Made by a program: the position numbers and the translations under genes
Part shown: piece after piece, positions 22,431 to 35,230 of the stretch
How the letters are laid out: every line of letters begins with the position of its first letter
How positions within the stretch are numbered: the stretch's first letter is position 1
The notes under the pieces: generated by a model
The model's database searches: none
The model's input: the letters and a program-made list of their open reading frames with translations, nothing else
Told to the model about the DNA's origin: nothing
Source of the DNA: Panax quinquefolius
Taxonomy: Eukaryota; Streptophyta; Magnoliopsida; Apiales; Araliaceae
Length of the DNA stretch: 64,000 nt
Reading direction: 5' to 3'
Assembly (NCBI GenBank): GCA_020205615.1
Contig: CM035162.1
Span: 47,710,076 to 47,774,075, forward strand

Positions 22431-23416
22431 CCCCGAGCCTTTCACTGGTGAGTTCCAAGTCTTGGAATACACCGAAGCCAGAATATCCATAGGGGACGTC
22501 GTGAATATTGGTGGCAAGTTGATAGGTATCAATGTGACATGCTATGCAAGTCTTGGATGAGAGTCACAGTTTTGGATTATATTTCTATTGTCAATAAATT
22601 TCCTGACGTATTCCTGAAGACTTCCTAGCCTACCCCTATAGCGTGAAATCAAATTTTGTATTGACCCCAGTACAAAACCCATTTCTCAAACCCTCAAATA
22701 TTTCTTCTCCTATAACGAACATAACATGCGCCAAGGACGTTGGCTCGAGCTGTTGAAGATTATGACTATACCATTCAATATCATTGTGGAAGAACAAACG
22801 TGGTAGCTGACGCGTTGAGTAGAAGATCGTATGTGTTTACGAGTGCGATGTTGTTAACACAAAAACCCATTTCGTATAACTTACAAATGATGAAGATAGA
22901 GTTAAAGACTCTAGGGACCCATGTGATGATGGCAAATATACGATTAGAATCGACTTTAATTGATAAAGTTCAAGTCGCTTAAGCTACATACCCAGAGCTG
23001 ATGAATGTGAAGAAGAAGGTTCAAGAGGGCGTTATTCTAGAAGAAAAAATCGACGAAGAGAGTAAATCTCAATCCTCGATTTAATTGGCCCATTTGAAAT
23101 CCTCGATGGAGTAGGAACTGTGGCCTATAGACTCGCCTTACCGCTAAGTATGTCTCATGTTCATAACGTTTTTTTCGTATCGATATTACGTAATTATGTG
23201 GACGACCCAAATCACATTATTGAATTAGAACTAGACGAGATAGCAGAAGATTTAACGTATGATGAGATACGTGTTAAAATCTTGGATAAGAAGGATCATA
23301 TTCGACACTCAAAGGTTATACCTCAAGAGTTAGAATCTGTCAAGGTATCCTCACATTTTTGGCATACCAGGTACGTACGTAAATTTCGAGGACGAAATTT
23401 CATAAGGAGGGGAGAT
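22431..23416 (+). pseudogene. Tekay pol scar: RT, integrase core and chromodomain core deleted
   Basis: Fragments in order: a pre-RT stretch ending in CCCATTTCT (about 22681-22689) joined directly to the RNase H segment CCTCAAATATTTCTTC; RNase H end (DYDYTIQYH, NVVADALSRR); a linker to EEKIDEES; then integrase C-terminus ([22 protein letters not shown], [32 protein letters not shown]). The chromodomain reads VKILDKKDHIRHSKVIPQ and then jumps to ELES, losing the VLW and TW residues. The end AAGGAGGGGAGA is the polypurine tract. Confidence 0.8.
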
Positions 23417-23771
23417 TGTAAGACCCCGAATTTTATGAAATGAAAGTATTCAATTTTCTTATAATTATTATTTTATTTCTTAAATGGTTAAATTGATAGA
23501 AAGTTAAAGTTAAGGGTGATATGTGAAATTTTTTGCAAAGTAAACAAGTTGTTATAAAATATTCGTTTGGTTCTGGGAATATCCGCATAACAAAGACAAT
23601 CATTGGTGGCCCCCATAATGGAAGTATTGTCGTAGTAAGAAAAACGACAGAGTTATCATTTTATAAAAATAACTACTAAAAGTATGTTACCAAGAAAACC
23701 GTTAAACTACCCTAGTAAAAGTACAAAGAATACGCGTGGTTGCATAGTAGCACACTAAGATTGATTATTGA
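23417..23771 (+). repeat. Start of Tekay 3' LTR (continues at 40850)
   Basis: Begins TGTAAGACCCCGAATT after the polypurine tract. It shares CATTGGTGG, GTAAAAGTACAAAGAATACG and GGTTGCATAGTAGCAC with the LTRs at 51574 and 57335. It breaks after TTATTGA. Confidence 0.85.
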
Positions 23772-25268
23772 TGTGACACCCCTAAATCCCGGTACTTCAT
23801 TACCTCAAGATTTGGTGTTCACGTAATCAAACCATTCATTTATAACTACCCAATCATAAATAAAATTGAATAATAAACCTGCCCATACAGGAATTACATA
23901 AAATAAAATCTCCCAGGTTATCTAACCTTTACAAACAATCATTCATGTGGAAAATTTAAAATAAAATTCATTACAATCTTTAAATCAAGGTCTGATAATA
24001 AAACTATCAAACTATTACAAGTCTTCAGTACTTGTTCATCTTTCCCTTTCCTTTACTGGTGCTAGGTACGTCACCCTTTCCATCTTTAGCTGTAAGGATT
24101 TTACAAGCAAGAGTGAGCAAACAAGGCTCACTTGAAATATCAATGAATAAAACTTTTACATTCTTTGCCCATTCAGGGGCTCAATAGAACTGAACAATAA
24201 GTTCTATTAACTTCTTATACGCTCTTTGCCTATTCGTAGGCTTAAAAGAATCTGAAACATTCCTTGCCCATTCAGGGGCTCAATAGAATTGAACAATAAA
24301 TTCTATTAACATCTTAAACATTCAATTGAGGGTCTAATGACCATGAACCTTGTCCACAGTTATAAGTAATCTTTCAACTTTAACTTTTAAAGTCATACGA
24401 CTATAATGACTTCGTGGTACTTAAGGGGATCAACCCTTCAGATATGTATTGTATACAAACATTTCAAATAAAAAGTACAAAACTAAGCGTATCCCCTATA
24501 AATAGAGTTGTTCATCTCAAGATTTTGAGTACAAGTCCGCCCCAAAGATAGTTTGGTTTGGATACACTTCAAGGTAATTTGAATTAATGGACATCAACTA
24601 AGGATTAGTTGAATAAAAGATAATAACACTATGTTATTGAATAATCCCGATCAATAAACATTTCGCTTCTAAGTTCATGCTTTAGGATAATCTAATAGCA
24701 TAACAATTGAATAATCTATCATACCTTGCTTTGAACAACATTAAGCTAAGGTTACATCTTAGAATTTAATATCAAGCATGATAATAACAATAATCGAACG
24801 ATAAACCGTTCAATAGAATAAAGGTACTTGCATGCTAATATAAAAGGTTTAGAGTTAAGAAAAACTTGATAATAATAATTACTATCTCAACAAAATGTGG
24901 AGATGGGAAGCTTGTATCTTCATGAATAACTAGATACAGTTAAATTTCTTAATGGAAGAAAAACTTTACTCAATATCAATTTTGCATAACAAAGCTTTAG
25001 GATTAGAAAACTTGCATAAACACAACAAACTAACTCAACGAAAGTATGGAGTTAGAGAACTTGCCTTCATGCCAGAGATTAAAATCAAGTTATAATCCAA
25101 ATCACAATTATCCTATATACATATGTTAACATGACATAATCAACAAGAATAACATACTATATCTCTACATCACATATGCTTTGATTATAAATTGTATAAT
25201 CAAATTCTATCCATTAAAACTAATAACAATATTTGTTAATTAGTAATTCCATGTTCACTCATAGTATT
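23772..25268 (-). other. Solo-LTR segment 1, no gene
   Basis: AT-rich noncoding DNA. A ~98-bp-spaced duplication, TTGCCCATTCAGGGGCTCAA, is seen at about 24166 and 24263. Reads toward the LTR 3' end on -. Confidence 0.6.
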
Positions 25269-26026
25269 TGTAACAACCCAGAATTTTGGATTATCCAGAA
25301 TTTAGGTTTAAAGAATTAGTTATTAATAAAATAAATTTTTGTTAATACTATTTTGTGCTATGTGTTTATTAATCGTTTTATAACCTAGAATGATTATTAA
25401 TCGGGAGGATTCTGGCTATGAGCTAGATTAAACGAGTAAGAATTTTCAAGACGAAAATAAAAAAATTTCGGGAACAAAAATATTTTTGGGGAAAAAGACG
25501 AAATAGGCACTATTCACCAGACAAAACCTAAGGGTTAGGGTTTGAATAACCTAAGCCTTTCCGAGAGTTCGGTTTGTCGAAATGGCATTCCGTCAAAAGA
25601 TTTGACGATAATATATCGTGAAAAGTTAAGTAAGCCGATAAAAGTTTCTCAAAAAACGTGCAGAAATCGGACAAAATAAAAACGACGAAAAGTACCGCTG
25701 TGTACTTTTCACTCGTTTAGCTACGTTAGGGGAAAACGTGAAGGAAAACGCTTAATGCCAAAAAGTGTTTTTTAGTTTTTCAAAGATCCGAAGAATACAT
25801 AAAAGTTAATCGGTAAAAGAAAGACGAAATATCCAAAAATATTTAGATTCCGAGAATCGCAGTTTTTAAAACTGTCGGACGAAACCCGAAAGACGGAACT
25901 ACGAAACTTAAGGGCTAAGCAAACTTGAGGGCTAAGTTAACTTAGTCCTTAAGTCTTGAATAGTAAGGAGATGTGAATAGTGATTTTAGGGGCGAACTGA
26001 CTATTTTGCCCCTAATCTTGGTTTTC

Positions 26027-26035
26027 TATAAATAG
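26027..26035 (+). promoter_or_regulatory. TATA box of long solo LTR
   Basis: TATAAATAG, followed about 50 bp later by a (GA)n tract (26084-26103), in U3/R-like position. Confidence 0.5.
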
Positions 26036-26514
26036 AAAGCTTAAACTCATTTGTTTTGGATTTTGAAAATCCTACAACATTAAGAGAGAGAGAGAGAGAG
26101 AGTTCGGATGGGAGGAGAAGGAAGAGGAAGGGCTAGCCCGTGTACAAACTTTGTCCAACGGGAGAAGATTAAAGAAGAACGGTAATCCGAACCCCAGTTC
26201 TTCTAATTTTTCTTTAAGTTTTTATGTTCAAAAACATAACTTAATGAGAATAAGAAGTAAAAGAGATTAGTAATGATTTCATATGGTTGAAATCATGAGA
26301 AAATAAGAAATAAGAAATAAGAAATTTAGTTTATAAATTTCTTAAGCAAGTGTAAGATTCGTGAGGATTTTGAGCGATCCGAATGAATATTATGAACGAG
26401 AAGGTGAATTAAGTAAGGAATGATGTTCTATAACATCAAATTCCAAGAAAAAGTAGAACCTTAATTCAAAATATCGATTAAAAATGAAGAACGAACGAAG
26501 AACACGAAGAACGT

Positions 26515-26580
26515 TGTTGATGGACAAATTTAAAACCATCATAGTGTAATTGTTGTTGATGGACAAGTTTAAAACCATCT
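26515..26580. repeat. Short tandem duplication
   Basis: GTTGATGGACAARTTTAAAA occurs twice about 38 bp apart. Confidence 0.85.
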
Positions 26581-27060
26581 CGTATAAGTTAGATGCTTAT
26601 TGTTCGGTTAGTAACGTTAGAAACGTTCATGAAGAACGGATTAAAACTTAGCTATAACGAAGTTATGGCAAAAAGTTCGTAAAAGACGAGCGAGAATTCG
26701 AATGTTAGTAAATGAACCCGAACGTGTAGGGTTTCATAAGAATGTAAGAGAACGTAGAAAACATGAGTCGTGGACTCAAAAAAAATAAACGAATTCTGAG
26801 TTCGGATGACTGAATTACGGACGAACGAACGAAGAACGTTAAAAATGTTAAAATGAATGAAGGGTTAAGATTAACCAAATTGAATGGCATGCTAACGGAT
26901 TCAGAACAAAGTTCTGTCCGAGGCATGTTAAAGTATATAAGATAAGGAAGAGAATGGCTTTGGAACGACCTCGTTCCAAGTTATAACGAAGAAGTAATGA
27001 GATTCCGAAATCGGCGTCTTAAGCTTGTTAAAGACTTAGAAAAATTTTATAGGTTTCATA

Positions 27061-27190
27061 CTCGGCGCCGCAGCGCGAGTCGTGTCTTGGAGGCCGGCGC
27101 CTCAGCGCGAGCTTGGCCATAATCGTCTGGAGAGTGGCACCGCAGCGTGAGAGATAACAAAGGACTTGGCACCGCAGCCCCAGTCCGGGA
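27061..27190 (+). repeat. GC-rich interspersed 16-mer, four copies
   Basis: GGCGCCGCAGCGCGAG (27064), GGCGCCTCAGCGCGAG (27096), GGCACCGCAGCGTGAG (27136) and GGCACCGCAGCCCCAG (27168). Surrounding DNA is strongly AG/AT-rich. Confidence 0.85.
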
Positions 27191-29655
27191 AGAGAGGAGA
27201 GAGAAGTAGGTCGCATCAATGACAAGAGAAAGGAAGGGCACGGCAAAATACAGTCACGGCAAGGCAAAATGCATGTAAATGAGATTTTTAGTTCTCAATT
27301 ACTAGAGGATGTGCAAGAAAGAAATATGAACATAATGTTCAACTAATGTAACACTTAATCAAGTGTTTTAAACCTTCAATAAAGGTTGAACGAAAAGATT
27401 AAACGAGAATAAAAGACAAAGAATGTAGATGTGGGTTACGGAACCGATATCCGGAGACCGTAGTCACGATGAACGAACTTGAGGGATTACTGTGATTGTG
27501 ATTCCTTAGACGTTGAGTGAAGAAGGTAATGAATAACATTCCGATGTTATGTCATGGTAATGAGAGATGAATGTAAAGCATTTAGACGCTGTGAACATAA
27601 TGTTGTTGCGATGAACGATCGGTCTTAGCATACAACGGACTGTATGGCTTCGACATTAAGAAAGAATAATGAACATGGGGTTCATGGGATGGATAACGGT
27701 GAATGCAATTGAAACCTTGAGTAAAGGTTGAATGAGAGATTAAGAGACGAACAACGTGAACATTGAATACGTAAACGATCCTCGTGAATCGTATTCGCGT
27801 TTGACGAACGTGCTAAGTATACCCTGGTTGTATGACTTAGATGTTTACAAAGGTAGTAAGTAAGATATGAATGGTATCAAGAAAGCCGTAGCGAACGGTA
27901 AAAAGATTAATGAAAGCCGATTGTGAGTCGGATGAGAATGTTAGAATGAAATGTAAGCGTTGAACACTTTAACCGACGTGAAGGTTGAGTGTACGCAAAT
28001 ATTAAACGGGTAGAACCAACACTCTGTGTATGGTTTAACCGTAATGTAATGAAGACTATGTTTTAGCCGTGAACGGTGAAGAAACTAAGTTAAAGATAAT
28101 AACATATAACGTTAAGAAGCCGAGTTAATAAGTATAACTTGGACAACGTTCCAAGTTGAATGAACCGGACGTTGTAAGGTATAAATAAGTTACTATGAAA
28201 TGTTTAACGCTATGTTCTCATAGTATTGACATTGGATGATCATTCCGAGTATACAAAAGATTGTATGACTTAGACGATAAAGAATGAATCTTGAGGTATG
28301 TCATTTAGTTTCCAGAAAGCCATAAGGAATAAGAAATTGACTTAACGAACATTATAATTTAATAATTCGTATAAGTTAAGAGAAAGTTAGGTTATGGTAC
28401 AATCGTAACCTTTGATGGTTCACATATGGGAGCTGGGCTAAATAATTCCTTCAGAGAGCGAAGGTATATACGAAACTGGCAACCGATCCAACTCACTGTG
28501 ATGGCAGTGTAGATGAGACGGGAACTTGTTTGTTGGTTGTTTGTGGGAAACCACTCAGAGTACCATATGAACTATTAGCAGAGAAGCGATGTGTGCTGAG
28601 TCCTAGAGAAGTAATACGAAGAAGATAAGAATGTGAATCATTAAAGATGATGAACGTGTTGAGTAAGACATCTCCGTACATGAAACCGTAAACCGGTAAT
28701 GAAAGTTAGTCGCATAAAATTATATTGCAAGAACGCGAACCTTAAGAAGTAAAGTTAAGCAAACCAATGTGTACGTCAAGTATATGACTAATTGGTGTAC
28801 GTATTATTTTCTTATGTGCTACATAGGAATGGGAATGAGCAATTCAGCGTAAGCTATTGTTGTGCGTAAGGCAAGTTTCCTAACTTCATTCATATTTTTA
28901 AATGAATGCTAGTTTCTAAAACTTCTCAGATGTTGAACTTGAGAAGTTCTGTCTATGTGCGAATGTGTGATATTTGTACAAGTTGGTAGAATGTATGAGG
29001 CCTTGTGCCACAATGTGAACACTTCGGTGTTTCTGTTAGATGAACTATTCTATGTTTGAACTGTTCAATAAAAGAATGTTCTATTTATACATGAACCGTT
29101 ATTGTTAAGTTTGTGCTATTGATTCTAAATTTTGCATGTAATGTGCATGAAAGAGAGTAGAGAATGAAAGTATTTCAAAGTGCATGTAACTAATGTTTTA
29201 AGATGATAGAATCAAGACTATTCCTATTATTCAAGCCGCTTCGTAACCTTTGTTCGGTTATTGAAGTCTGAAAAGAATGTTAAACTCTTGAAGTTGTTTG
29301 TTCAACTGTTATGACTTGCTGGGCAATTGAATGCTCACACTTGCTTTAAATGAAAAACATTTTTAGCGAACGATGTTAGAAAGAACTTAAGGATCCTGTA
29401 TAGATCAAGCTGACGGTATCCAAATGAAGTGCCATTCAGAATGTGAATGAGCGAGAAGATCAAGTGAAGACTTGTAATGTAAAAATATGAAAATTAAACT
29501 ATAGAATAGTTTAATTAACGATTATGTATCCTTAGTGGTGGATAAAAGTCACTCGTGCAAGATGTAAAGAATAATGTAATTATCATTATTTATAATGAGA
29601 AAGGTTATAAGGTTTCCAAAACCTGGGATTTGAGAGTGTATGTTGTTATATTTCA

Positions 29656-30933
29656 GTATATAATGATGTATGCAGAATGAATGATGTACTCGTGACGTAC
29701 GGAATCCGGGTGTGAAGATAGACCGGATTTACAAGCATAAAGATGATAACATACTATAATACCAAAATACATACTCAAACATTTATCATATATCATTCCT
29801 TTAAAATATCAGACTTTTGTGCAAGACAAAAGTCGTTTATGAACTTTTTGTTAAGTGGCGCCAGCAAGGCCACAATTTGAATCGTGGCTAGGCGGTTGCA
29901 AGTCTTGATGTAATGCAAGGTGAGAGAGTTATATAGGGACTCGACGCCAAGTCCGGTCTTTGGCTTCGGCGTTACATGCGCAAGTCCGGTGGGCGTGACT
30001 TTTGGCGCTAAGGCGCGAAACTTGACGCTGGAGCGTGAATTTTGACGTTGGGGCGCCGAAACTCACAGAACCAAACTAGAAGAATAGAGCAAAGCTACTG
30101 TCTAACTTTTTAACAGCCATTAACATCCAATAACATGTATAACTTCACAAAAATTACACATAAAAGTTATGAAGCATTTGTGTACAAATTTTACACAACT
30201 AAACAACAATATCAGAGAACTAATTCTTTGAAAACATTGTTTTCCTTTAAAACCAATCTTTTAAAACTCCATTGTTGATATCTTGATATCTAAAATACAG
30301 TGAACGTAAATCCAGAATTATAACCAACTTAATACTTTTGAAATACTAGCATACTAACATATATTCCAATTTACATATACAAAGTTCAATTCGCGTATTA
30401 GTTCACAATTTGTATAATCACATACCTCTTTTGTAACTTTGCAAACATACGTTCATACATGTTTTTCACTGTAAATCCAAGTTCCTCTTTCTTTAACACG
30501 TAATTAGCATAAAACCTTATATACATGTTAAGCATACAATCACCTATCAATATATGCTAGTATAACAATTACCAAAACATAGTTTACAAGAATTTTGTAA
30601 AAACTTATACACAGTGAAGTTGAAGAACACAGATTGTCAAATTCACAGTAAGTATATGGCGTAAAACATATATGGTTACATACACATAAATTAGGGTTAT
30701 AAGCACCTACCTTTTTTTGTTGATTTTAAAAACTTTGTTGTTCAACGATAATGATAATCTCGGAGCTTTCCTCTCTTGTCTCTCTCTCAACTATCTCGCA
30801 TAAACTTCAAATTTTGATTAGGCTTAAGCCAAAATAAAGATATACGTAATATTAACTAAAACCAACGCTTACCTTTAAAACGATAAAACCGACGCCACAC
30901 TTATTACCCTAATAATATATCGGTTACCATATA

Positions 30934-30966
<33 letters not shown>
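29656..30966 (-). other. Solo-LTR segment 2, no gene
   Basis: Noncoding. It has a GC-rich patch at 29855-30060 with GGCGC-containing short repeats, a CTCTCTC tract near 30778, and ends in a TA microsatellite (about 30930-30966) interrupted by the Tekay insertion. Confidence 0.5.
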
Positions 30967-33074
30967 TGTGACGCCCCTAAAATTATGTATACATCACCCA
31001 TCTTGGGTCGCCAGATACATGGTACAGAATTCAAATACAACTTACTAATACAACTGTCGTGTACAATACGACAAAACATAAAGTGTGAGTTTGAATACAA
31101 ATATTATCTACTAGAAATTATATAAACTCAAAAGGTGTCCTCATTACAATTATTATCACACTATTTCACAGAATAGTGAGGACTACTAATGCTATCCTCT
31201 GGACCATCACTCCGTTCCCCGACTTGTCCCAGCTATATTCTCATTTCCTGAAGAGAACAGTGAAAGAAAGGGCGAGCTCAACTAGGCCAGTAAGAAATAT
31301 TATGACTAAGATAATGCAGAATAAATTAACATTAGTCTCCAACAATGTTAAACTGATAAAATATAATAGACATCAAGTTTAACTGCAGCGGAACAAGCAA
31401 TCCATTAAAAGAGTCAAGTAGAAAATAAAATCTACTATCTTTTATGATTAAAAGGTTTTTCATCATCAAGTATCGCCGAGACTCAACTTAATAAATATTC
31501 CACATCATCGAATCACCCCCAGACTACTGACCAAGGATATTCTTTAGTATCATGACCACAATTATCCATGCACTACGGGCCAAGAATATTTGTGTATTCA
31601 TTAATGGTCATGATCATGCCAACAACTATCCATCAATGCACTACGGGCAATGAGGACTTTAACCACATCATTTGTAACATTACGATCATGATTACAATCA
31701 ATAATCCCTCGGTCATAATCATACCAAGTCCATCTATGCACTACAAAAGGCACGCATTTACTTTTAACATAATATAAACATGAGGATGATGACAATGATA
31801 TAAGAATTCAATAAAACAAGTTCAAGAATTAATTTGTCCAAGAACTACTAATGTCCAAATTGTCAACATGATATCGCTTTTGTAGAGTAAAATTCAAGAA
31901 TGATCGTAAGAATATTTCCATGAAAAGATATCGGATGAAGCGCAAATATCAAGGATATTCTACTAATTTCATGGAGTATAGAAGTCAAAACTTTAACCAA
32001 CTAAGTATAATAAAGAATAGAATAACAAAAGAAATCACCATGCATGCGGTATTTAGCATGTATATGTTATTCCAACAGAATACTAAATAACGGAACCGTG
32101 TCAAAGTAAATTACAAGCATCGACGGTGATGTTCCAACAGTAATAATAAAGAATGGAATAACAATGAAATCACCATGCATGCGGTGCTTGCATAAAAAAG
32201 TTATTCCAATGTATACTAATAAGGGCGGAATCGAATCAAATCCCATGTAATACTGTATGCATGACGTGATATTCCAACGTAATAATAGTAAAGAAACAAC
32301 GCAAGATCCAGTCCCAAAGTAAACAAACCTGTGATGTGGATATTCCAACGAATAATAAAAAAGATGTAATCAGTCCCGGTAGAAATGCATGCAGACGAGA
32401 ATATTCCAAATGAATAGTAAAGATTTTACTATGCAAACACTATGCGAACCTTATGCAAATACTATGCATAATAAAATATAATATATTCTAATTATTGTCT
32501 AATAAAATGATATAGCTTTATAAAAGTATTTTGTTTTATATAAAAATTTTACTATGCAAAATACTATACAAACACTATGCAACACTATGCATAATAGAAT
32601 ATAATATATTCTATTTATAGAATAACTTTATAAAAATATTGCTTTTTATATAAAAGATTTTCTCAGATTATTACATTAATAATACCAACAAAACGGAAGT
32701 GACTTATCACGTAAGCATCAATAATCAATACCGTGTTGCTACTATGCAACCACGCCAGACATCGCATTTTTAACACCGGTGTTTCAACAAATTAACAGTA
32801 AAACTTCCGCCGTTATTTTCATAAAAGTATTTTTATGTCGCTTTCTCAATCCGACAATAATTCCGCTAGGGGTCCACTAATGATTGTGCCATAGTTGTAC
32901 TAATATTCCTGTTAAAACGAATATTCCCCGACCAATCGAATATTATATAACAACTTGCGTACTTTGCAAAATTTATAAATATTACCCACAACTATTATAT
33001 CAATTTCACTCCATAATATTCAAAAATAATATTTATAGAAAATTCATCTTTATTCAAAAAGTTGGGGTTTTACA
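30967..33074 (-). repeat. 3' LTR of - strand Tekay element, promoter deleted
   Basis: About 2.1 kb against 2.48 kb in the 5' LTR. A stretch corresponding to about 39330-39740 of the 5' LTR, with TATA box and start region, is missing near 32410. It contains GCATAGTGTTTG-type repeats (32420-32600) and the U5-side motifs TGCACTACGGGCCAAGAAT. Confidence 0.85.
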
Positions 33075-33090
33075 ATCTCCCATTCTTATG
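33075..33090 (-). promoter_or_regulatory. Tekay polypurine tract
   Basis: On - ATAAGAATGGGAGAT precedes the LTR start TGTAAAACCCC. In the related elements it reads AAGGAGGGGAGAT. Confidence 0.7.
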
Positions 33091-34510
33091 AAATTTCGCC
33101 CTCGAAATTAGGGAACGTACCTGGTATGTCGAAGAGGTAAGGATACCTTGATTTTATTTTAGATTCTAACTCCCAAGTCATTTCCTCAACATCGTGGTTT
33201 CTCCACAAAACTTTGACTTGAGGTATAACCTTGGTGCGTAGAATATGTTCCTTCTTATCCAAGATTTGAACAGGAAACTCTTCATACGTCAAATCTTCCG
33301 CTATTTCATCCGGTTCCAACTCAATAATGTGGTTCAGATCTTCCACATATTTACGTAACATGGATATGTGAAAAACGTTATGAATACGAGACATACTTAG
33401 CGGTAAAGTGAGTCTATAGGCCACAGTTCCTACTCGATCAAGGATTAAAAATGGGCCGATGAATCGAGGATTGAGCTTTTCTCTCTTTCCAAATCTCGTA
33501 ACTCCTTTCCATGGAGCAACACGTAACAACACATGATCTCCTATATCGAATTCCACGTCCTTTCGATGAAGATCAGCATAACTCTTTTGTCGATCTTGTG
33601 AGGTTGTTATACGTTGCTGGATCGTTTGAATCTTTTCCGTAGTCATACATACCAACTCTGGTCCCAACAACGTTGCTTCACCCACCTCATCCCAGTATAC
33701 TGGAGAACGACACTTTCTTCCATACAATGCTTCGAATGGAGCCATGCCAATACTTGCTTGATAACTGTTGTTGTAGGAAAACTCCACTAATGGTAAGAAC
33801 TTGTCCCAACTTCCCTTGAAATCAAGGACACAGAGTCTTAATAGATCTTCAAGAGTTTGAATTGTCCTCTCTGACTGTTCATCTGTCTGAGGATGATATG
33901 CCGAGCTAAATCGTAAATCTGTGCCCATAGCTTTTTGTAAACTAACCCAAAATCGCAAAGTGAATCTTGGGTCTCGATAAGAAACTATGGATACTGGCAT
34001 ACCATGCAATCTTAGAACCTCGTTTATGTACATACGAGCAAGATTTTCAAGTGTATAAGTTTCTCGTATCGGTAAGAAATGAGCGGACTTGGTCAATCTA
34101 TCAACAATGACCCAAATCGCATCTATGCCTTGAGAAACTTTGGGAAGACCAATAACGAAATCCATGGTAATGTGCTCCCACTTCCATTCTGGAATTTCAA
34201 GTGGTTGCAATGGACCTTTTGGTACTTGATGCTCCGCCTTGACTCATTGACACGTTAGACACCTTGAGATAAACAACGCTATCTCTCTCTTCATATTGAC
34301 CCACCAAAATGTATGTCGAAGATCATTATACATTTTGGTACTCCCAGGATGGATTGCAAATGGTGTGTTGTGCGCCTCCATCATGATTTTATACTTTAAA
34401 TCAGGGTCGTTAGGAACACAAAGTTTGGAGTTGACTCGATGTATTCCTTCTTCATCAATTCTTGCTTCCGGCATCGCACCTTCTTGCACTTTCTTCCTCA
34501 AACGCATCAC
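33086..34510 (-). pseudogene. Tekay integrase with chromodomain, one stop
   Basis: One frame with a single stop at 34244-34246, where CGA has probably become TGA after CLTCQ. Visible: zinc-binding end (H..FWW, CLTCQ), [61 protein letters not shown]. The second catalytic Asp (expected SDRDPRF) is Tyr in SYRDPRF. The C-terminus carries a chromodomain with [19 protein letters not shown] and EEMTWELE, aromatic residues intact. The chromodomain would steer integration to modified histones. With the Tyr change the enzyme would be inactive. Confidence 0.9.
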
Positions 34511-34582
34511 TCCGGATCCAGAATTTGAAAGTTTTTTAATTTTATCAATTAAAGTCGGTTCTACTCAGTATATTTGCCATCA

Positions 34583-35230
34583 TCACGTGGGTCCCCGAGT
34601 CTTTATCTCTATCTCCATCCTTTGCAAGTCATACAAAATGGGCATTTGCATTGACAATATTGCACTTCGTACCGCATATGATCTTCTACTCAATGCGCCG
34701 GCTACCACGCTTCGCTTTTCGAGATGGCATTGGATAGTATGATCATAATCTTTCAACAAGCAGCTCAAGCCAACGTCGTTGTCGCATGTTGAGTTCCTTT
34801 TGAGTGAAGAAATATTTGAGGATTTTATGATCCGTAAAGATCTCCACTTTCTCCCATACAAGTAATGCCTCCAAATCTTTAGTGCAAAAGATAACAACCG
34901 CTAACTCTAGATCATGAGTAGGAAAATTCCTCTCATATTCTTTGAGTTGTCGTGAGGGATAGGTTATGACTTTCCCATGTTGCATGAGAACACATCCTAA
35001 CCCTTTGCCCAAGTATCACTTTGAGATGACAAATCCTCCTCAATCGATGGTATTGTCGTAAAAGTCTTTGAAATGAGTCTCCTCTTGAGTTCTTGAAAAC
35101 TCTTCTCACATTCCTCGCTCCAACTGAACTTTGTATCTTTTCGAGTCAGCTGAGTTAGTGGAGTAGCGATTCGAGAAAACCCTTCTACGAATCTCCGATA
35201 ATAACCAAATGCCGAGAAAGCTACGTGCAT
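34583..35230 (-). pseudogene. Tekay RNase H, frameshifted
   Basis: Pieces in three segments: FGYYRRFVEGFSRIATPLT and KDTKFSWSEECEKSFQELK (RT thumb/connection, 34997-35230), then [20 protein letters not shown] and [15 protein letters not shown] (34743-35012), with [12 protein letters not shown] in another frame, and DYDHTIQCH plus ALSRRSYAV (34583-34897). At least two frameshifts. DALSR reads GALSR, a changed conserved Asp. Confidence 0.85.

Larger units (their letters stand above)
21164..23771 (+). mobile_element. Tekay-type chromovirus, 5'-truncated and internally deleted
   Basis: Gag, protease, a short RNase H/integrase border, the integrase C-terminus and the start of the 3' LTR are present in order on +. 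RT, most of RNase H, the integrase core and part of the chromodomain are gone. The LTR begins at 23417 and is interrupted at 23771 by a solo LTR (TSD ATTGA). It continues at 40850-41005 and is then cut by the element at 41006. Closest relatives in the window are the elements at 30967-40394 and 51574-59834. Confidence 0.85.
25269..29655 (+). mobile_element. Long solo LTR (+ strand), ~4.4 kb, nested in the - strand solo LTR
   Basis: Starts TGTAACAACCCAGAATTTTGG. The proposed end is TATTTCA at 29655, flanked by GTATT (25264-25268) and GTATA (29656-29660), a one-mismatch TSD. Near the end CCAAAACCTGGG and TGTTGTTATA mirror the start as an imperfect terminal inversion. A TATA box and (GA)n lie about 760-830 bp in. 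No ORF of known type is present; frames are short. Confidence 0.5.
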
